Part shown: positions 26,350 through 36,649 of the stretch, one piece after another | How the letters are laid out: each line of letters opens with the position of its first letter | How positions within the stretch are numbered: the stretch's first letter is position 1 | The notes under the pieces: generated by a model | What the model was told of the DNA's origin: nothing | Databases searched by the model: none | The model's input: only the letters and a program-made list of their open reading frames with translations | Assembly: GCF_000004075.3 (NCBI RefSeq) | Contig: NC_026658.2 | Coordinates: forward strand, 24,416,075 to 24,480,074 | Direction: 5' to 3' | DNA from: Cucumis sativus | Taxonomy: Eukaryota > Streptophyta > Magnoliopsida > Cucurbitales > Cucurbitaceae | DNA: 64,000 bases | Program-made: the position numbers and the translations under genes

Positions 26350-27714
26350 TTATGAAGTGGTAGTAGCATCCATGAATTCGCCATCAGCCTCAAGAGCAGC
26401 CATGAAATGGAGTGGAAGGCAGATCTCCAATTCTATACTTCCTCCTCCTTCATGTCCTGGATAACATGTTACAATCCCATCAAACTTATGAGCATACCCA
26501 CTTCTAATACCCACAGCCTTCCCCATTCCAAACACATTCCCGTACTTGTTGAATCTCGGTGAGCTTCCAATCATCACACTCAACGGATCAAACATTCCGG
26601 CTATTCTGTATATGGACGGACTTTCCACCCATTTCTTCACAAAATCTCTCACTATACTGTCCTTGTGGTTCACCACCGCCTCGTGCAATTTCCACGCTGC
26701 CCATCCAAGATTGTTTTCCAGCAGTTCCTTCACCGTCGCAACTCCTTTTATTGTATGAATCGAATTCCCGAAGTAATTTTCCGATAAGGGTGGATCTAAT
26801 CTTGATCTGTTGTTTATTGCCATTATGCAACCGATGGTTTGATCCGGTGGCAGCTCACGGACTCGTGTTATGGATCTCCATACTAAGGCAGATAAGGATT
26901 GGAAGGAGGAGATTTTGTTGGTTTTGTACTCTGTGTTTGCTCTTTTTTTCAATACCGCCACTGATTCCGATGAAAAGTGGAAGTGCTTTTTGCTGAGTTC
27001 GGGCGCTTCGAATCTGTTAATAAATTGATCTGGGTGTGTGAATGGAAGCTTTAGAATTGGGCCATGGCCTTCTGGGAACCACCGTTGGAGGATTGGAGGG
27101 CGTGAAATGGAAACATTGTCATCCTGTGCTTCGAATATTTCTGACCACATATTGAAGAAATGCCAATAAGAAGTTCCGTCTACGATGCTGTGGTTAATGG
27201 AACACCCAATGAAGACGCCGTCATGTAATTCAGTGACCTGAATGGACAGCAGCGGCCTGGAATGTCCGTCATGGTTGACTGCTCTGTCATGGTCAAAAAA
27301 CGATTCGACAATCAATGGCACATCGCCGGGCGAAAGAACATCGGAAATCGTCATGTCGACACGCGCGTGGATGAATTTTGCTCCCAGGCTGTCGTTGCAG
27401 TCCACATAAACAAGGCAAGAAGCTTCGTCTTCGTATCGGGTTGTTACAAGTCGTCCGGCTAGTGGGTAAAAATGAACGAGGGCAATTGAGAGTGAGTGTT
27501 TGAGCTTTCGCAAGAGATCGTCGATGAAGCCACTACAGTCATCGAGGGTAGCGAGAGGTTTGGCGTAGAGAAGACCCTTTTGAATGTAATGCATAGAGAG
27601 CATGGCAAGATCCCATGGACTAAGGTAATATGGGTGTTTTGATTGTTCAGGAGCGGAGTGAGGTTTGATGAAGCATTCTGAGATGTAGTCAATATTTTGG
27701 AGATTTGGATTCAT
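26350..27714 (-). CDS. BAHD acyltransferase (EPS1-like), copy 2
   Basis: Single-exon 454-aa BAHD protein. It starts MNPNLQNIDYISECFIKPHS and shares with copy 1 the features SPWDLAMLS, SCLVYVDCN, the aspartate-rich HDRAVNHDGHS segment and the C-terminal ATT tail, so the two are a recent pair. HxxxD is H175-SIV-D179; the second motif reads VFGMGK. BAHD monomers fold into two domains with the His in the channel between them, reached by acyl-CoA from one side and acceptor from the other. Nothing in the sequence fixes the substrate. About 3.1 kb separates it from copy 1, most of that filled by the Harbinger-like element. Confidence 0.92.
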   Translation of the reverse strand: MNPNLQNIDYISECFIKPHSAPEQSKHPYYLSPWDLAMLSMHYIQKGLLYAKPLATLDDCSGFIDDLLRKLKHSLSIALVHFYPLAGRLVTTRYEDEASCLVYVDCNDSLGAKFIHARVDMTISDVLSPGDVPLIVESFFDHDRAVNHDGHSRPLLSIQVTELHDGVFIGCSINHSIVDGTSYWHFFNMWSEIFEAQDDNVSISRPPILQRWFPEGHGPILKLPFTHPDQFINRFEAPELSKKHFHFSSESVAVLKKRANTEYKTNKISSFQSLSALVWRSITRVRELPPDQTIGCIMAINNRSRLDPPLSENYFGNSIHTIKGVATVKELLENNLGWAAWKLHEAVVNHKDSIVRDFVKKWVESPSIYRIAGMFDPLSVMIGSSPRFNKYGNVFGMGKAVGIRSGYAHKFDGIVTCYPGHEGGGSIELEICLPLHFMAALEADGEFMDATTTS

Positions 27715-27772
27715 GTTATGAATTCTAGTTTATCCTTCCAATTGGTGGATGAATTGAATTTGAGGAGCTTGG

Positions 27773-27780
27773 TTTAAATA
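27773..27780 (-). promoter_or_regulatory. TATA box of BAHD copy 2
   Basis: TATTTAAA on the minus strand, about 60-66 bases upstream of the start codon, in the same position as in copy 1. Confidence 0.5.
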
Positions 27781-27784
27781 AATA

Positions 27785-28602
27785 AAACATACATAAGCTG
27801 GTAATTTAGTTGTATGATCAATTTTGAACAGTTCTCAAATTGGGACGGGGGAGTTTCTTGTGAAACAAAAATTAAACATGTCCAAGAGAGAAATCAAAGA
27901 TTGAACCGTCTCTTCTACCAACCACTCGTTTTAGTTTTCTAAGGATTTGAAGCTTCGTGGATTATAGGAAGAGTTTGAATCAAAGCCATATAGTAAGAGA
28001 TGATGTAAACGACAGGAGAATTTTCAATAAAGATAGGCGTTTGGTACAAAATTCATTCTACACATGCATATTGACAAGTGTAACATAAACTAGTAATGAA
28101 ATCATGATTCTATCTCACTGTTTCCTCAACTTTTAGATAATTTTTTACAAACTCTAAACTTTTTGATTTATTTTATTTTAATCTACCAACTTTAAAATAT
28201 ATCTTGTAATAATGTTGTTGCCGATTGTATTGATAGAAGTGATAGAGAAAATAGTCTAATTGGTGTCTTGAGCTCAATTTTCTTGTTTCATCCTTGAGAA
28301 GGTTGAAAAGGATACACATGCAACGTGTGCTCCTAAAAGAAGAGAACTACCCTTGATGAGAGCAAACTCTTATCAAAATACTCATAAATTTCTCTCATAC
28401 ATCTCATATGTCTCCTTTAGTAATTTCTAGTTTTTTTTAGTAAGTTCGAGAGAGAGAAGAATAATGAAGGCAATATAAAATTATAGGATAATTGGTATAT
28501 TTTTATAGTTTAATATTTGTTTAGTTGTTAATTTAGTTGAATTAGACTATTTTTAGAATTATTCTTGAATATCATTATATTATTACTGAATGGTTAATCT
28601 GT
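27785..28602. other. intergenic between BAHD copies 2 and 3
   Basis: No gene recognised. Confidence 0.6.
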
Positions 28603-30009
28603 TCATAGATCATGATTGAATGACAAGTGAGGGGGAGAAGAGATGGAATTGATGAACTCCAAATCAGACTCTAGATTGGCCATATTTTGTGGGAGCAAAC
28701 ATATCTCTAAATCTATACTTCCTCCTCCTTCATATCCTGGATAAGCAGAAACCTTGCCATCAAACTTGTTGGCATATCCACTCCGCAACGCCACTGCTTT
28801 CCCCATTCCAAACTCATTCCCATATTTATTGAATCTCGGCGAGCTCCCCATCAAGACACTATATTGGTCAAAAAATCGACCCAATTGAAAAGTAAATGGA
28901 GATTCCATCCACTTATCAAGCGCCTTTCTTAGCTTTTCGTTTGTGTTTTGAACCACAGCTTCGTGCAACTTCCACGCTGCCCAACCCACCCCTCGCTCAA
29001 CCAACTCCCCTGCTTTTGCTTCCGCTTTTACTGATGTAACCACGTTCCCAAAGTAGTTTTCAGACAACTTTGGGTCTAATCTTCCTCTGTTGTTCGCCGC
29101 CATACTGCAACTACTTATTTGATTCTCAGGCACGCGACGGGCTCGTGTTATGGATCGCCATACAAGTGCAGACAACGACTGGAAGGAGGAGATTTCTTTT
29201 GCTTTGCACTCTGAATTAGCTTTTGCTTTCAGTTTTGCAATGGATTCTGCCGAAAAGTGGAATATTCTTTCCCTGAGTTCCGGTGCTTCGAATCGGCTGA
29301 TAAATTGATCTGGGTGAGTGAAGGGTAGATTGATAATTGGACCAATCCCATCAGGAAACCATCGCTTAAGAATGGGCGGTTGGGAAATCGAAATAATCTC
29401 ATCCCCATCCGATGACGTTGCTTGAAAAATTTCCGACCACATATTGAAGAAATTCCAGTAGGAGGTTCCGTCGCCAATGGCATGGTTGAAGGAACAGGCG
29501 ATGAAGACTCCATCGAGTAGTTCTGTTACTTGAACGGAAAGTAAAGGCATAGTATGACCGTCGTAATTAACAGCTTTGTGATGGTCAAAGAAAGATTGGA
29601 CCAGTAAAGGCACATCGACCGGGGACAGAACATCGGAAATTGTGATGTCAAGGGCTGCGTGGATGAACTTGGCTCCGGGACTGTTAAGGCAGTCAACATA
29701 AATGGAGACAGAAGATTGTTGGTCGTTTGAAACGGTGGAAAGGCGGCCGGAGAGTGGGTAGAAATGAAAGAGAGCAATGGAGAGGGAATTTTGAAGGCGG
29801 TGAAGAAGATGGAGCATGAAAGGGTGTGGAGATTGATTGATTAGATGGGAAGGTTTAGGAAAGAGGAGGCCTTTCTGGATATAGTGGGCGGAGAGCATGG
29901 CGAGATCTCCAGGGATCAAATGATAGGGTTGATTTGATTGTTGGGGAAGGAATTTTGGTTTGACAAAGCATTCTGAGATGCGTCGGATTGAAGGATGATG
30001 GGAATCCAT
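28603..30009 (-). CDS. BAHD acyltransferase (EPS1-like), copy 3
   Basis: Single-exon 468-aa BAHD protein starting MDSHHPSIRRISECFVKP. HFYPLSGRL is at 82-90, HxxxD is H176-AIG-D180 and the second motif is EFGMGK. The Gly before the catalytic Asp (HAIGD) is shared with copy 6, and the LLPQNMANLESDLEF tail with copies 4 and 6, so it sits between the subgroups. Its immediate upstream region recurs at 36650-37520 without a gene. Acyl-CoA-dependent acylation of a small metabolite is the family expectation; the substrate is unknown. Confidence 0.92.
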   Translation of the reverse strand: MDSHHPSIRRISECFVKPKFLPQQSNQPYHLIPGDLAMLSAHYIQKGLLFPKPSHLINQSPHPFMLHLLHRLQNSLSIALFHFYPLSGRLSTVSNDQQSSVSIYVDCLNSPGAKFIHAALDITISDVLSPVDVPLLVQSFFDHHKAVNYDGHTMPLLSVQVTELLDGVFIACSFNHAIGDGTSYWNFFNMWSEIFQATSSDGDEIISISQPPILKRWFPDGIGPIINLPFTHPDQFISRFEAPELRERIFHFSAESIAKLKAKANSECKAKEISSFQSLSALVWRSITRARRVPENQISSCSMAANNRGRLDPKLSENYFGNVVTSVKAEAKAGELVERGVGWAAWKLHEAVVQNTNEKLRKALDKWMESPFTFQLGRFFDQYSVLMGSSPRFNKYGNEFGMGKAVALRSGYANKFDGKVSAYPGYEGGGSIDLEICLLPQNMANLESDLEFINSISSPPHLSFNHDL

Positions 30010-30074
30010 GAAGGTGGGAGTGAGAGAGATGTGTTTTCAGATTCGTTGCTCCTTCTAATTAGGTATTAATTCAA

Positions 30075-30690
30075 CTTTGATCTCTCTTATTTAATAAAGA
30101 AGCGGTGGACAGTCGGCAGTGGGCAGTGGGCAGTGGGCACAGAAATTTCACAAAAATAAAAGTTCTGTCCCAATTAAACCCATTTTTTTTAAAAGAAATT
30201 ATGTCTTTAAATTGACCTACAACCTCCTTTTTATTTATTTAAGGTGGATTAAAATTTACTTTGATACTTCAATTTTATATATATTTTTTTATTTTGATTT
30301 CTAAACTTTTCTAAACTTTTGTTTCACTCTTTTAAAACTTTTTTAAAAATTTAGTTACGTCATTGGTGCAAAGTGTTCTGTTAATTTTCAAATGGACTTA
30401 TATGAAAGATCATACTCCAAATTGATTATATCTCTTAAATTGTCCCTAAAATTTTAATGTCTAGCCAACATAAAATTATAATCAACACATTTATCAAATA
30501 AACTTAAAAATTAACTTTTCTTCATTTTTTTAAAATTGAAATTTGACAAGCAAATCAAAAGAACTTTTCTGTATTGTGTTAACATCCTTGACAAGTAAAA
30601 TAATAACGATTAAAATCTTAAAGGCAACTTAACTTTTGAATTCTTCAATAAAAAATCAATTTACCATTTGATCTATAATTAAAAATAGAA
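30075..30690. repeat. BAHD copy 3 upstream block, duplicated at 36.65-37.52 kb
   Basis: From the core promoter outward this block aligns in order with 36650-37520. Shared landmarks are TGATCTCT, GGGCAGTGGG, TTCCACAAAAATAAAA, TATGTCTTTAAATTGACC, ATAATCAACA..TTCATCAAATAAAC and TTTGAATTCTTCAATAAA. The left part also has a short GGGCAGT tandem repeat at about 30.11-30.14 kb. Confidence 0.75.
30088..30096 (-). promoter_or_regulatory. TATA box of BAHD copy 3
   Basis: TATTAAATA on the minus strand, about 79-87 bases before the start codon. Confidence 0.45.
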
Positions 30691-31482
30691 AACACTAGTA
30701 TTTTAAGAGTGATATTCTTACTTGACAATCTTGTCATCCACGTATAGAAGTAGTCTCATCACCCGATTTAAGGAACTATTTAAAATGTTTAGGAACAAAA
30801 AAAAGGGGGGATATAGAGTATTATTTATTTTTCTGGTGAAAGACCATATCTCCAATACTTGAAGATCAAATCGTTACTGTATCTCTTTTTAGGTATGAAG
30901 GGCAACCTTTGCAATGAATTTGGGAATGAAGAACTAACAAGAAGTGAAAGCATTCTCTCAAAAGTAATTTACAAATTTGAAATACTCAATAAAGCAATCT
31001 TCACAACACGGTATATCTCTGTCAAGAATTTGATAAAAAGAAAAAAAAGGGAGATGGGAGAGACAACTATGGTGTGTTTTTTTTAGTAAATTTGAAGATT
31101 GTAAGTATGTGAAATTGTAGAGAAAATGGATTTAAAAAGGGAGAGGGAGATTTCTGGCCATTAGCCACCAACATAAAATAATTTATACTTTGCATTATTT
31201 TTAAACTAAGTCGACCATATCATTAGTCTATAAGAAATAAACTATACTTGTAATGTTTTTAAAATGATATTAAATTTTATGAATAGAGAAATGTTGGAAA
31301 ATTGTGATTAGAGTTTATGAAGTGATATATTAAGCTTTTGCATTATACAATAACCTAAACAAAGTAATATACATAAAATGTTATTACAACAACAAAAAAA
31401 AAGTGAACCATAACAAAATACTTTCTAGAAAAACAGAAGAAAATGATCATCCTGTCATTGAATGGTTGATAGATGAGGATTA
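30691..31482. other. intergenic between BAHD copies 3 and 4
   Basis: No gene recognised; the 75-codon plus frame at 30.86-31.09 kb resembles nothing known to me. Confidence 0.55.
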
Positions 31483-32865
31483 TTAGCATGAGAAGTGAGG
31501 TGGAGAAGAAGATATAGCGTTCATCAACTCCAAATCAGACTCCAAATTTGCCATATTTTGTGGGAGCAAACATATCTCTAAATCTACACTTCCTCCCCCT
31601 TCACACCCAGGATAAACAATAACCTTTCCGTCGAATGTGTTGCCATATCCACTTCGAACTCCAACTGCTTTCCCCATTCCGAATTCGGATCCATACACAT
31701 TGAATTTGGACCAGCCCCCCATCTTGATTATATTCGGATTCAAAATAGAACCCCATTGATAAGTATATGGGCACTTGATCCACTCCTCAAGTGATTCTCT
31801 TATCTTTTCGTACGTGAGGTTCTTCACAGCTTCGTGCAATTTCCGTGCACCCCAACCCAACCCTCTTTCAACCAACTCCCCTACTTTTGCATCCACTTTC
31901 ACTGATGTAATCATGTTGCCTAAGTAATTTTCAGGCAACGCTGGTTTTAGTCTTCCTCTGTAATTTGCTGACATCACGCAACAGGTGCTTTGATCCAGCG
32001 GTATGCGACGAGCTCGCGTTATGGCTCGCCATACAAGTGCGGTCAACGTTTGAAAGGAGGAAATATCTTTGGTATTGCACTCTTTGTTGGCTTTTGCTTT
32101 CAAATCTGCAATTGATTTTGCTGAGAAGTGGAAAAATCTCCTCCTTAACTCGGGCACTTCGAATCGGCTAATAAATTGACTTGGATCTGTAAAGGGGATA
32201 TTGATAACTGGATCGTACCCATCAGGAAACCACCGATCTAGAATGGGTGGTTGTGAAATTGAATTAATTCCATAACTGTCTTCAGACGATGGAGCTTGAA
32301 AGACATCAGACCACGTGTTGAAGAAATTCCAAATGGAAGTTCCATCGCCAAGACAATGGTTGAAAGAGCAGGCAATGAAGACACCATCCAATAATTCAGT
32401 TACCTGAATGGATAGCAAAGGCAAGGTTTGGCCATCGTAATTGAGGGCTTTGTTGAGGTCGAAGAAAGATTGGACGAGTGAAGGCACATGAAGCGGGGAG
32501 AGAATGTCAGAGACTGTAATGTCAAGGGCGGCATGGATGAACTTGGCGCCAGGGCTGTTAATGCAATCAACATAAATCCCATTGGTAGTGGTAGCAAGGC
32601 GGCCGGTAAGTGGGTAGAAATGAAAGAGAGTGGCAGAGAGCGAGGTTTTGAGGCGATGGAGAAGAGTAACCATAAAGAGATCTCCATGGTTGAAGGCCGC
32701 CTGAGGGGGTTTGTGAAAGAGAAGGCCTTTCTGATTGTAGTGGACGGAAAGCAGGAGGAGCTCAGAAGGGCCCAAGTAGAAGGGTTGGTTTGATTGTGGG
32801 GGAAGATTTTCATGTGTAATGAAGCAATGGGAGATTGGTCGAAGTTGAGGATGATTGGGTTCCAT
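31483..32865 (-). CDS. BAHD acyltransferase (EPS1-like), copy 4
   Basis: Single-exon 460-aa BAHD protein starting MEPNHPQLRPISHCFITHEN. HxxxD is H170-CLG-D174; the second motif is EFGMGK. GPSEL, NGIYVDCINS, ENYLGNMITSVKVDA and RKLHEAV group it with copy 5 and the broken copies. Part of the C-terminal half differs from the others (WGSILNPNIIKMGGWSKFNVYGSEFG replaces the SSPRFNKYG region), close to where substrates are held in BAHD structures, so its acceptor may differ. All essential motifs are kept and the frame is whole. Confidence 0.92.
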   Translation of the reverse strand: MEPNHPQLRPISHCFITHENLPPQSNQPFYLGPSELLLLSVHYNQKGLLFHKPPQAAFNHGDLFMVTLLHRLKTSLSATLFHFYPLTGRLATTTNGIYVDCINSPGAKFIHAALDITVSDILSPLHVPSLVQSFFDLNKALNYDGQTLPLLSIQVTELLDGVFIACSFNHCLGDGTSIWNFFNTWSDVFQAPSSEDSYGINSISQPPILDRWFPDGYDPVINIPFTDPSQFISRFEVPELRRRFFHFSAKSIADLKAKANKECNTKDISSFQTLTALVWRAITRARRIPLDQSTCCVMSANYRGRLKPALPENYLGNMITSVKVDAKVGELVERGLGWGARKLHEAVKNLTYEKIRESLEEWIKCPYTYQWGSILNPNIIKMGGWSKFNVYGSEFGMGKAVGVRSGYGNTFDGKVIVYPGCEGGGSVDLEICLLPQNMANLESDLELMNAISSSPPHFSC

Positions 32866-32939
32866 TGGATAGTAAGAAGAACAAGAAGGGGAATAGCTTA
32901 ATTTATGATACTACACCATTTCAAAGAGGCCTGATCTGC

Positions 32940-32948
32940 AATAAATAG
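32940..32948 (-). promoter_or_regulatory. TATA-like box of BAHD copy 4
   Basis: CTATTTATT on the minus strand about 75-83 bases before the start codon. Confidence 0.4.
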
Positions 32949-32954
32949 TTTGAC

Positions 32955-33404
32955 AGAAGGGAAATGGAGAGTTAACAGCGTCCGTGAATAATTCAATAAG
33001 TGCAATTGGAGTGTGTTAAAATCCTGGGTAATAATTGCGAGGTAGATAAATGACAATAGCCCTCACAATCACAATTCATTCAAATATAGAAATTGGTTAA
33101 ATTTTCTATTTTTGACCATTTCCAAAATTGTATTTTGAATTTCATTAATCTTCTTCCTAATATTTCAACTAAACTCTCTCTCTATTATTTCTTTTTTAGG
33201 TCAAATCGAGTATATTTTTGTCATTTATCTTCTTCATCATGTTTGTTAGTGATTTCAATTTTTTTCATCTTCTATATTATGCCCATTTATCATTATTCTA
33301 TATAACCTTGCTTTTTTGTTAATTAAAATAAGTCTTTCCTATCAAAGTTATTACAATCCATTTTTAGGTATTTCAACAAACTTTTTCTTACATTAATAAA
33401 ATTA
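32955..33404. other. 5' flank of BAHD copy 4
   Basis: No gene recognised. Confidence 0.6.
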
Positions 33405-33520
33405 ATTTTGAAAAGAAGACACTCCCAATTTATAACGATTATATTACATCTAATTTAAAATTAATTTTGAAAAGAAGACACTCTCAATTTATAACGATTA
33501 TATTACATCTAATTTGCAAT
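33405..33520. repeat. two-unit tandem repeat of about 62 bases
   Basis: The unit beginning ATTAATTTTGAAAAGAAG and ending CATCTAATTT occurs twice in a row with almost no differences, which implies a recent duplication. Confidence 0.9.
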
Positions 33521-33548
33521 TTTTTTTCATATATTTAAAGATCATTTT

Positions 33549-33678
33549 AGGACTTTTTTTAGAAAGGGATACTTGATGGATCAGTAGGCCACCTAAGCAT
33601 CTCCACTAGGTAGACACCCTACTTTTAAGGCCCTCATCATTCCCATAAATATATTCAATAAAGCTAGGGGAATACAAA
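33549..33678 (-). repeat. dispersed repeat, copy 2 (first part)
   Basis: Same family as 10629-10947. It is interrupted at 33679 by the CACTA-like element and resumes near 35548. Confidence 0.6.
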
Positions 33679-35540
33679 CACTACAACAAAAATGGTCTAC
33701 AACGACAGTTATTTTTTTGTCACGAATAAAATCTGTGACAGTTATTTACAGTCATAGTATCGGGAGTTATGGAAAGTCCTTCCATGACAATTTTTGAAAA
33801 CTGTCGCAATAAGTTTTTTCATGACAGAAAATAAATGTCGTTAACTACTATTTTATTATAACAAATAACCGTCATATTTTATATTATGACAACAAATAAC
33901 TGTCATTATTTGCATATTAATGACAGTTAAAAAGATGTCGCAAATTCGTTTATTATGACATTTTTTAAATGTCAAAGATATGTCAATCGTGACAGTTTTT
34001 TTAAAAATGTCATATTTTTTAAATTGACGACATTTTGTTCCTGTCAAATATAGAGCAATCGTGACAATTTTTTTATAACAAAAATGTCATTGTTTTAATA
34101 TTGATGACAATTATGGAGTGTAACAAATTCATATATTATGACATTTATTTTCTGTTGCAAATTTCTCAATTACTACCATTTTTCCTGTTCTCCTTGTCGC
34201 TCCGCTGTTACACGAACCATTTGAATGACCATAACGTTATAATACATGACACACTACCTTAAGTGTAACTATGGTCCATTGAAAAGCCAATGAACAATCA
34301 TTTCCTTTTATTTATTTATTTATTTTTATTTTTTTAGTTTTTTTTTTTTCATCATCTCTCTTAAATCCATTGAAAAGCCTACAGCACCCTCTCTTCTTTA
34401 TCATTAACTTTTTAGAAATTTCTTGAAGGCCATCAAAATTAATCCCCCATATTTGAAGTTGGGTTTCTTCTCTTTTTCTCTTTTCCTCCATTTTCAAATT
34501 CCAAAAGCAAAAATAAATCAAATTTAAATTGTCCGTTTGTTTTTCAGATCATCACTTCCTTTATTACTCAACTGAGTTTATTTATTGTCTTTCTTCACGC
34601 CCCTTCTTCAGTTATAAGTTTTTTCCCCTACTTTTTTTTTTTTTTTTCTGTTTTCTCTCCATGGATTCTGGAAATAGTGCAACTCTAGGACGGTACAACA
34701 TACAACCGTCAAGAAATTCTAGGATTTTATAAATTTGTTACAAGATAAATAGAAGTATATAATTGAATGTTGGGGAAGAGAGGAGAAATAGGCCAAACAA
34801 ATAATATAGAAAATCAAAATTTTTAAGAAGAAAAATAAATTAATTGTATAACAGCATTATGCATCAGAAGAATTGAACTAGTTTGAGAAAACTTCTGATT
34901 TTCAACAAATGAAATCAGACAAACCACACTATTGATAAAATTTTCAAGTTGAGTTAAGACATTTAAATGTTTACCTCCAATTTTTGAAGTGGCGTCACTG
35001 CTGAAATAACGAATTTTATATCAGATCGATCTCTTGCTTCGTATTGTAGACATTTGGAAGCAAGATTGATCGACTGGATTGCATCATCATCTCCATATTG
35101 TCCTTCCAAGAGAGAGAGAAAGGAAGAAGGAACAGACGACTTACCGATCGTTCGTAGATGAGGTTGTGACGACGCTGGAGTGAAGAGACGGGCATGAGCG
35201 GACGACAACGAGATCGGGCGTCGTCCGGAGATGGCCTTCTTCGCGTGAGGATTTTGAAAAATGTTAAGATTTTAGGGTTTTAGATTTGGAGATTCGCACG
35301 AGGAATTGGGGGAAAAACTTTAATTAACTTTAATTTTTATTTAAAAATTCTTTTATTTTAATAAATAAAATAACTGTCGCAAAAGTATTATTCGAAAACT
35401 TTCGTAGTCAAAAACGCGTTTTTTCACCTTTTGTGAGTTTTTTTTTTTCTCTCGCTCCATTTTGTGATATAAATAATAGATGGTTTTTCTTGACGAAGAT
35501 GTTTTGGTGCACCAACTGACCTATTATTCTTTTAAAAAAA
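33679..35540. mobile_element. CACTA-like element carrying gene fragments
   Basis: It begins CACTACAACAAAAATGG, a classic CACTA terminus. Dozens of short direct and inverted subterminal units based on TGACAGTT/AACTGTCA follow from 33.70 to 34.15 kb and reappear near 35.37 kb. No transposase is present, so it is non-autonomous. It splits a dispersed repeat whose other half resumes at about 35548. The right terminus is degraded, so the end is only known to lie between about 35415 and 35548. It contains a host kinase-gene fragment. Confidence 0.7.
34975..35112 (-). pseudogene. captured exon fragment of a BSK-type kinase
   Basis: The minus strand reads LEGQYGDDDAIQSINLASKC then LQYEARDRSDIKF and VTPLQKLE. 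This is the end of the kinase domain of brassinosteroid-signalling kinases (family pattern LEGQY-ELASKCLQYEARDRPD-K-L-AVTPLQK). It ends at GAG|GTAAAC with an apparent splice donor at 34974-34973, so exon and intron sequence were taken together. Upstream in the same frame is unrelated Arg/Ser-rich sequence with another donor-like GTAAGT near 35145. Only about 46 codons remain, with no catalytic residues, so it cannot be a kinase. It lies inside the CACTA-like element. Confidence 0.65.
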
Positions 35541-35547
35541 AAAATGT

Positions 35548-35740
35548 AAAAACTAACAGAAAGCAGTTGAGGAAGCAGAATAATTTTGGGAGATCTTGTA
35601 TTTTGAAGACCTTAAACCAGTAAGGTTGCAAATATCCTCTCATAAACTAACGGAGGAGGTTTGGCTATTGTTGAAGAGTCTGCTATTCCTTTTCAACTAA
35701 GTTGTCCAAGTGATGACTACCAAGAGGTTGAAAAGAATCA
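35548..35740 (-). repeat. dispersed repeat, copy 2 (second part)
   Basis: Matches 10800-10947, with GCAAATATcCTCtCAtAaACTAA and AAGTTGTCCAAGTGatG as landmarks; continuation of 33549-33678 across the inserted element. Confidence 0.55.
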
Positions 35741-35744
35741 TACA

Positions 35745-36649
35745 AGAATTTTTTACAGTATATGAAGTTGATTTCTGTTTACATGTTAGGATTGTACAGC
35801 CAACTAATTTTATCCTACCTTTTTTGCAATTTTCTTTTTAAAATGAATATTGATAATGACTAGGATCTTTCTTTTATAATAATTTTGTTGTTCTTTTAAA
35901 CATATCTACTCATTTTAGGAAAAAAGAAAAAGAAATTATTCAGCGTTAAATAATATATTTTTTAAAACTTATTTCTACTCTTTAGAAAAAAGGAATTAAT
36001 TTGGTTATAATAAAATCTTTTTTAACTTATTTATATTTATTTTAGAAAAAATGAAATCATTTTTATTTTTTTACAAAGTCTCATAATATCTAATTCATGT
36101 TATTTAAGGAAAAAACAAAATTTAATTTACTCATAATATCCAATTTTGATTTTATTCTTATTAATTTTGGCACACCACGACTACAAATATGGATCTTTTG
36201 TCATTTAAAAAAAAAATTGTTAAGAAAAAATTAGTTAGAGTGAGTGGCTAGGAAGAAAATTCTTTTCATTATCTTATTGTCTTTACTTTTTTGTTTTACT
36301 TTATTTATGTTAAGTAAATCAAATCTCATGTTGAAATAAGCTTAGTTTGATGTTGCATTTGATAAGGATTTAATCTCAAATATCTGTACCTCATGCAACG
36401 AGTAATTTCTTTGGGATTCGAATACTTATTTTCTTTTCTTCTCTTTTTAAAAGATGGAGAGAAAGAAAAGAAAATGTAGGAAAATTTTAATAATTTTTTA
36501 CCTTTTCTTTTTCTTTTATCATCGTTAAAAAAAATCCTTTAGCTTTTTTCTTCTCCCTACAAAATAGAGAGAAAGAAAATGTTCAATATTTTATTTATCG
36601 GTATTTCATTACTTTTTTTCTTAAATTTCAACTCTTAATTTTTATTTTG
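35745..36649. other. intergenic, no gene seen
   Basis: AT-rich. A BAHD gene would be expected here if the flanking upstream-like block (36650-37520) still had its gene, but I see no BAHD remnant. Confidence 0.6.

Noticed and set aside
26559-26996. Plus-strand open frames opposite the BAHD genes (also near 22.1, 27.3, 32.5, 43.9, 53.1-53.8 and 55.7 kb)
   Set aside because: Antisense shadows of strongly coding BAHD exons; no own domain or codon pattern.
34312-34732. Short open frames within the CACTA-like element at 34.3-34.7 kb
   Set aside because: Lys-rich or Phe-rich AT-driven frames with no family match; not part of the captured kinase fragment.
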